Origin: Kutzneria sp. 744
GTDB lineage: Bacteria > Actinomycetota > Actinomycetes > Mycobacteriales > Pseudonocardiaceae
Length of the DNA: 40,157 nucleotides
NCBI RefSeq assembly: GCF_000568255.1
Contig: NZ_KK037166.1
Location: 7,707,063-7,747,219 of the forward strand
Direction of reading: 5' to 3'
The translations under genes were made by a program, and so were the position numbers. Shown in pieces: positions 36,822 through 40,157 of this stretch; position 1 is the first letter of the stretch, and each line of letters begins with the position of its first letter. Under the pieces are notes generated by a model. It did not search any database and was not told the origin of the DNA. It saw nothing but the letters and a program-made list of their open reading frames with translations.

Positions 36822-37024
36822 GCACCGAGTTCTGCGCCCGCTGCGGGCGGGTCGAGGCCGACGGCGACCACACGCGCTGCGCGGTCCTGCTCGCCTCCAT
36901 CGACCCGCCCCGGTTCTGCGCCGACTGCGGGCGGCGCATGGTCGTGCAGGTGACGCCCGCCGGATGGGTGGCGAATTGCAGCCGACACGGCGAGCGAACG
37001 TCGACGTCACCCTCGGTGGACTAG
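36818..37024 (+). CDS. bsaP: Biotin synthase auxiliary protein BsaP
   Basis: This 68-aa protein matches the small Cys-rich protein encoded after bioB in mycobacteria (Rv1590-type), reported to bind an iron-sulfur cluster and support BioB turnover. Six cysteines are seen: C6-x2-C9, C21, C34-x2-C37 and C54, in [17 protein letters not shown] and FCADCGRRM. The ATG overlaps the bioB stop, so the two are made together. The assignment rests on position, size and Cys pattern. Confidence 0.85.
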   Translation: MSTEFCARCGRVEADGDHTRCAVLLASIDPPRFCADCGRRMVVQVTPAGWVANCSRHGERTSTSPSVD

Positions 37025-37027
37025 GGT
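37022..37027 (+). promoter_or_regulatory. -10 box, leaderless start of DUF2567 gene
   Basis: TAGGGT overlaps the bsaP stop and ends 7 nt before the ATG at 37035. No Shine-Dalgarno is present. Confidence 0.5.
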
Positions 37028-37034
37028 CGCTCGA

Positions 37035-37712
37035 ATGTCGGAGCAAGCGGGCGAGCGGGCCGAGCCGATGCGCATCCCGCCGGTGACCGAGAAGGACCCG
37101 GAGCCGGCTTCGTCGGCGGCGCCCTCATCATCGGCTGCGCCCGCCACGGACGTCCGGACGCCGTCGGTGGCCGAGATCATGGCCATGCTGCCGCAGCCCA
37201 GCCGTCCCCACGTGGTGATCAAGCGGGACCTGCTGCCGGCGGTCAGCGTGCTGTCCACGGTGGCCCTGACCGGGCTGCTGGTCGGCTGGCTGTGGTCGAT
37301 CCTGGCGCCGGCGCAGCGCGTGATCCTGGTGGACGGACAGCAGCTGCCGCTGCTGGACGAGAGCTACCACCGGTTCGACGACCTGATCCTGTTCGTGCTC
37401 ATGGGCATGGGCATGGGCCTGGTCGTCGGCGGCGTGGTGTGGCTGCTGCGGGAACGCCGCGGCCCGGTGATCATGATCGCCGCCGTGCTGGGGTCGGCGC
37501 TGGGCGCGTGGCTGGCCATGAAGGTCGGCGTCTCCTGGGCCGGCAGCCACTACGCCCTGTCCGGCACGCCGGCCAACCGCTCGGTGTTCGAGCAGGCCCC
37601 GGTTCTGGAGTCCACGTGGGTCATCCTGGCCCAGCCGCTGGCCACCGCCCTGGCCTACGGCACCCTCACGGCCTGGAACGGCATGGACGACCTGGGCCGC
37701 CGCCTCGGCTGA
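37035..37712 (+). CDS. DUF2567 membrane protein
   Basis: This 225-aa protein has a Pro/Ala/Ser-rich cytoplasmic N-terminus (1-60) and four predicted helices: about 66-88 (LLPAVSVLSTVALTGLLVGW), 117-137 (LILFVLMGMGMGLVVGGVVW), 143-163 (PVIMIAAVLGSALGAWLAMK) and 194-215. It matches the DUF2567 family, which in mycobacteria (Rv1591-type) also follows bioB-bsaP. Function is unknown; the conserved position suggests a link to biotin or to the genes beside it, but this is inference. It is followed by a triple tandem repeat that separates it from the convergent LON gene. Confidence 0.85.
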   Translation: MSEQAGERAEPMRIPPVTEKDPEPASSAAPSSSAAPATDVRTPSVAEIMAMLPQPSRPHVVIKRDLLPAVSVLSTVALTGLLVGWLWSILAPAQRVILVDGQQLPLLDESYHRFDDLILFVLMGMGMGLVVGGVVWLLRERRGPVIMIAAVLGSALGAWLAMKVGVSWAGSHYALSGTPANRSVFEQAPVLESTWVILAQPLATALAYGTLTAWNGMDDLGRRLG

Positions 37713-37724
37713 GCCCCGCTTGTG

Positions 37725-37901
37725 TCAGGAAAGGCCCCTTCCTGACGTTGAACGTCAGTATCGGTCCCTTGATCTTGGCCGTGATGTCAGGAAGGGCCCC
37801 TTCCTGACGTTGAACGCCAGTATCGGTCCCTTGATCTTGGCCGTGATGTCAGGAAGGGGTCCTTCCTGACGTTCAACGCGAGGATCGGTCCCTTGATCTT
37901 G
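37725..37901. repeat. 62-bp palindromic repeat, three tandem copies
   Basis: Units start at 37725, 37787 and 37849 (period 62; the third is shortened). Each opens with a TCAGGAAGG...CCTTCCTGA palindrome; in copies 2 and 3 the 10-bp arms are perfect. Then comes CTGACGTT-g-AACGTCAG (a perfect 17-nt palindrome in copy 1, decayed in copies 2 and 3) and the conserved stretch ATCGGTCCCTTGATCTTG. It fills the space between the convergent DUF2567 and LON genes and ends at the LON stop codon. Each unit could act as a bidirectional terminator. Confidence 0.9.
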
Positions 37902-38582
37902 TCAGTTCGTGCTGGGGCGGACGGAGAACTCCGACAGGGCGGCGGGGATGGCGCGGAGTTCGCGGAGGATGCCGGTCTCGCGGTTGAGGACGCGGCGGAC
38001 CATTCGCAGGCGTCGCAAGGGGTTGCGCTCCTCCAGCAGGCCCTGGCGGTCCTCAATGGTCAGCAGGCAGTCGGCGGCCAGCAGGTGGGCCAGGGTCCCG
38101 GTGTCGGCGCCGATCTCGGGCTCCGACCAGTCCTCACGGTGCCAGGCGGCGTTGCAGTAGCGGCGATGCGCGGCCCGGGCCGACTCGGACAGCTGCGGCG
38201 CGGCGGTCACGCCGGCGCCGGCGACTTCCGCGTCGGGCAGCCATTCCACGCTGCCCAGCAGGTAGGGCGCGCTGGCGGAGTCCAGGTCCAGCAGGCGAAA
38301 CCGGCGCTCGCCGCGCGTGACGATGTCGAACCGGCCGTCCGGCAGTCGGTTGACCTGGCGCAGCGTGGCCGAGCAGCCGACGTCGTGCAGCTGGGAAAGC
38401 TCGTCCACATCGGTGACCCAGCCCTGTCTCATCGCGACCACGCCGAAGCTGCGCCCGGTCACCGCGCCCGTCACCAGGTCCACGGTGAGCTGACGGTAGC
38501 GCGGCTCGAAGATGTGCAACGGCAAGGACGCTCCGGGCAACAGCACTGTGCCCAGCGGGAAGATCGGGAGCGTCTCGGCCAC
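37902..38582 (-). CDS. LON substrate-binding domain protein (Lon N-terminal-like)
   Basis: This 226-aa protein has only the LON N-terminal domain and no ATPase or protease part. It begins ETLPIFPLGTVLLPGASLPL and HIFEPRYRQL, the classic start of Lon N-domains, and continues with GWVTDVDELSQLHDVGCSAT and a helical C-terminus. Such stand-alone proteins are thought to bind damaged or unfolded proteins; the role is unproven. Mycobacteria have a similar gene (Rv1593c-type) near nadA. The GTG at 38582 has a TACGGT box 7 nt upstream (leaderless spacing). It begins 5 nt after the nrtR stop on the same strand, so it may be co-transcribed with nrtR. Confidence 0.88.
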   Translation of the reverse strand: MAETLPIFPLGTVLLPGASLPLHIFEPRYRQLTVDLVTGAVTGRSFGVVAMRQGWVTDVDELSQLHDVGCSATLRQVNRLPDGRFDIVTRGERRFRLLDLDSASAPYLLGSVEWLPDAEVAGAGVTAAPQLSESARAAHRRYCNAAWHREDWSEPEIGADTGTLAHLLAADCLLTIEDRQGLLEERNPLRRLRMVRRVLNRETGILRELRAIPAALSEFSVRPSTN

Positions 38583-38587
38583 GGGGT

Positions 38588-39304
38588 CTACCGTACGTCG
38601 GAGGCTGCCCCCCTGCTGGGTGGTCGCAGCACGGCGAAGGGGTCCGTGACGAGCATTCCGTGCCCCGTGAAGCGGAACAGCGCAGCTGGGCGGCCTCCGG
38701 ACGGTCCCGGCGGGGAAGTGTGACCGGTGGCCTCGAGAAGTCCGCGCCGGGACAGGACACGCTGGAGGTTGGTCGCCGCGACCCGGTAGCCCAGCGCCGC
38801 CGAGTACAGGCCGCGCAGGGCCGAGATGGTGAACTCCGGCGGCGCCAGGGCGAAGCCGAGGTTGGTGTACGAGAGCTTGGCCCGCAGCCGGCCCTGGGCC
38901 CGCCGCACGATCGCCTCATGGTCGAAGGCGGTGTCCGGCAGGCCGTCGACCGGGTACCAGGCGGTGTCGGCCGGCACCTCGGGGTCGACGTCGCACGGGA
39001 TCAGCCCGACGAAGGCGGTGGCCACGATCCGGCCCCCGGGCACCCGGTCCGGGGCGCTGAACACGGCGAGCTGCTCGACATGTGCCAGCTTCCTGACGTC
39101 CACCTTCTCGGCCAGCTGCCGGCGGATCGACGCCTCCACGTCCTCGTCCTCACGCAGTCGCCCGCCGGGCAGTGACCAGCGGCGAGCGTGCGGTTCCTGA
39201 GCGCGCTGCCAGAGCAGGACCTGGAGTGATTCCCGCCTCACTTGCAGCACTGCCGCCAGGACTTCATTGCCGGTTAACCCGGGGCGGCTGATAGGATCAG
39301 GCAC
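38588..39304 (-). CDS. nrtR: NrtR family Nudix-related transcriptional regulator of NAD synthesis
   Basis: NrtR controls NAD biosynthesis genes and responds to ADP-ribose or NAD-derived ligands. The 238-aa protein (GTG at 39304) has an N-terminal Nudix-like domain (about 10-140) and a C-terminal winged helix (about 150-230). That helix shows the family pattern KLSYTNLGFALAPPEFTISA, LRGLYSAALG and SGGRPAALFRF. The Nudix box reads GGRLREDEDVEASIRRQLAE with several catalytic positions changed, so it probably senses rather than hydrolyses. It is divergent from nadA, its expected target. The GTG is chosen because the longer ORF (to 39340) would translate the operator and because TACAAT lies 7 nt upstream, fitting a leaderless mRNA. 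Confidence 0.9.
   Translation of the reverse strand: MPDPISRPGLTGNEVLAAVLQVRRESLQVLLWQRAQEPHARRWSLPGGRLREDEDVEASIRRQLAEKVDVRKLAHVEQLAVFSAPDRVPGGRIVATAFVGLIPCDVDPEVPADTAWYPVDGLPDTAFDHEAIVRRAQGRLRAKLSYTNLGFALAPPEFTISALRGLYSAALGYRVAATNLQRVLSRRGLLEATGHTSPPGPSGGRPAALFRFTGHGMLVTDPFAVLRPPSRGAASDVR
39267..39297 (+). promoter_or_regulatory. nadA promoter (-35 TTGCCG, -10 TAGGAT)
   Basis: TTGCCG (39267-39272) and TAGGAT (39292-39297) are 19 nt apart. The expected start is near 39304, just before the operator. This promoter lies inside the start of nrtR on the other strand. Confidence 0.55.
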
Positions 39305-39327
39305 GTTTTCGATTGTAAGGCGAAAAC
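39305..39327. promoter_or_regulatory. NrtR operator between nrtR and nadA
   Basis: GTTTTCG (39305-39311) and CGAAAAC (39321-39327) form a perfect 7-bp inverted repeat with a 9-nt spacer. It covers the minus-strand -10 box TACAAT of nrtR and lies just after the likely nadA transcription start, so NrtR bound here would repress both genes. Confidence 0.75.
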
Positions 39328-39354
39328 CGGGGGACCGCAAACCGAGGAGGAACC

Positions 39355-40157
39355 ATGGCCGCTACCGCGCAGTTGGAGCGGACCGAGGACGGCTGGACCG
39401 GGGTCCAGCCGGACGCCGCCTGGCGGGAGGAGGTCCGACGACTGGCCGACAAGCACGACGCCGTCCTGCTCGCGCACAACTACCAGCTGCCCGAGATCCA
39501 GGACATCGCCGACCACACCGGCGACTCGCTGGCGCTGAGCCGCATCGCGGCCAGCAGCAGCGCGTCGACCATCGTGTTCTGCGGCGTGCACTTCATGGCC
39601 GAGACGGCGAAGATCCTCAGTCCGGACAAGCGGGTGCTCATCCCGGACGCCCGGGCCGGCTGCTCGCTGGCCGACTCCATCACCGGCGCACAGCTGCGTG
39701 AGTGGAAGGCCCAGCACCCGGGGGCCGTCGTCGTCTCGTACGTGAACACGACGGCCGAGGTCAAGGCCGAGACCGACATCTGCTGCACGTCCTCCAACGC
39801 CGTCGACGTGGTCGCCTCCATCCCGGCCGACCGCGAGGTGCTGTTCTGCCCGGACCAGTTCCTCGGCGCCCACGTGCGCCGGGAGACCGGCCGGGACAAC
39901 GTGCACGTGTGGGCCGGCGAGTGCCACGTGCACGCCGGCATCAACGGCCCCGAGCTGGCCGACCGGGCCGCCGCCAACCCGGACGCGGACCTGTTCATCC
40001 ACCCGGAGTGCGGCTGCGCCACCTCGGCGCTGTACCTGGCCGGCGAGGGCGCGGTGCCGGCCGAGAAGGTCAAGATCCTGTCGACCGGCGACATGCTGAC
40101 CGCCGCCCGGTCGACCAACGCCCGCAGCGTGCTGGTGGCCACCGAGGTCGGCATGCT
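39355..40157 (+). CDS. nadA: Quinolinate synthase, 5' part (cut by window end)
   Basis: NadA is the [4Fe-4S] enzyme that condenses iminoaspartate and dihydroxyacetone phosphate to quinolinate in de novo NAD synthesis. The visible 267 codons cover most of the protein with no stop before the window edge. [20 protein letters not shown] is the conserved start, [16 protein letters not shown] follows, [11 protein letters not shown] holds the first cluster Cys, and [14 protein letters not shown] includes the second region. [14 protein letters not shown] and [10 protein letters not shown] are also diagnostic. The ATG at 39355 has a GAGGAGG ribosome binding site. It lies under the NrtR operator; nadB and nadC are expected downstream. 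Confidence 0.96.
   Translation, partial: MAATAQLERTEDGWTGVQPDAAWREEVRRLADKHDAVLLAHNYQLPEIQDIADHTGDSLALSRIAASSSASTIVFCGVHFMAETAKILSPDKRVLIPDARAGCSLADSITGAQLREWKAQHPGAVVVSYVNTTAEVKAETDICCTSSNAVDVVASIPADREVLFCPDQFLGAHVRRETGRDNVHVWAGECHVHAGINGPELADRAAANPDADLFIHPECGCATSALYLAGEGAVPAEKVKILSTGDMLTAARSTNARSVLVATEVGM

Noticed and set aside
37725-37901. CRISPR array
   Set aside because: There are only three units, no unique spacers (the whole 62-bp unit is repeated) and no cas genes nearby.

Overview
The window is high-GC DNA from an actinomycete, most likely a member of the Pseudonocardiaceae. This is inferred from the very GC-rich third codon positions, the gene order ftsZ-pgeF-yggS-sepF-yggT-wag31, an ileS T-box with the actinobacterial ultrashort stem I, a SAM-IV riboswitch, many start codons that look leaderless, and the mycobacteria-like order bioB-bsaP-DUF2567 followed by LON-domain gene, nrtR and nadA. 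It is chromosomal core sequence. I see no tRNA, rRNA, CRISPR array, prophage or complete insertion sequence.

Region 1 (1-12.7 kb) is the end of the division and cell wall (dcw) cluster: the 3' end of murD, then ftsW, murG, murC and ftsQ joined by 4-bp start/stop overlaps. A threonine-synthase-like gene lies on the opposite strand between ftsQ and ftsZ. The cluster continues with ftsZ, pgeF, yggS, sepF, yggT and wag31 (divIVA), then a small membrane protein gene. The genes make peptidoglycan precursors (MurD, MurG, MurC), assemble the divisome (FtsW, FtsQ, FtsZ, SepF) and direct polar growth (Wag31). The ftsW 3' end and murG are broken by several one-base changes, many in homopolymers, which look like sequence errors.

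Region 2 (12.7-30 kb) begins with the T-box-controlled ileS. Its native C-terminus is missing and its frame runs on through a tetR gene that has two strong palindromic operators. DUF167, a K+/H+ antiporter, an SRPBCC protein, a small Cys-containing protein, a SAM-IV riboswitch with a class V aminotransferase (one frameshift), lspA, rluD, a Pro/Gln-linker protein with two in-frame stops, an NCS1 permease with a Cys-rich tail, a TPR protein and dnaE follow.

Region 3 (30-40 kb) holds a compact P450 / 26-codon ORF / S53 peptidase / nucleotidyltransferase run. Next come bioA and bioD, a second copy of the 26-codon ORF directly in front of bioB, then bsaP and a DUF2567 membrane protein. The window ends with a LON-domain gene and nrtR, divergent from nadA (cut by the window edge). 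Biotin synthesis (bioA, bioD, bioB, bsaP; bioF is absent here) and NAD synthesis (nadA under NrtR) are the clear pathways.

The intergenic spaces are rich in structured repeats: a 62-bp triple tandem palindromic repeat, two long hairpins sharing the same arm core, an 81-bp repeat that is itself an ORF overlapping neighbouring start or stop codons, and other dispersed inverted repeats. The 81-bp repeat is the most unusual feature seen.
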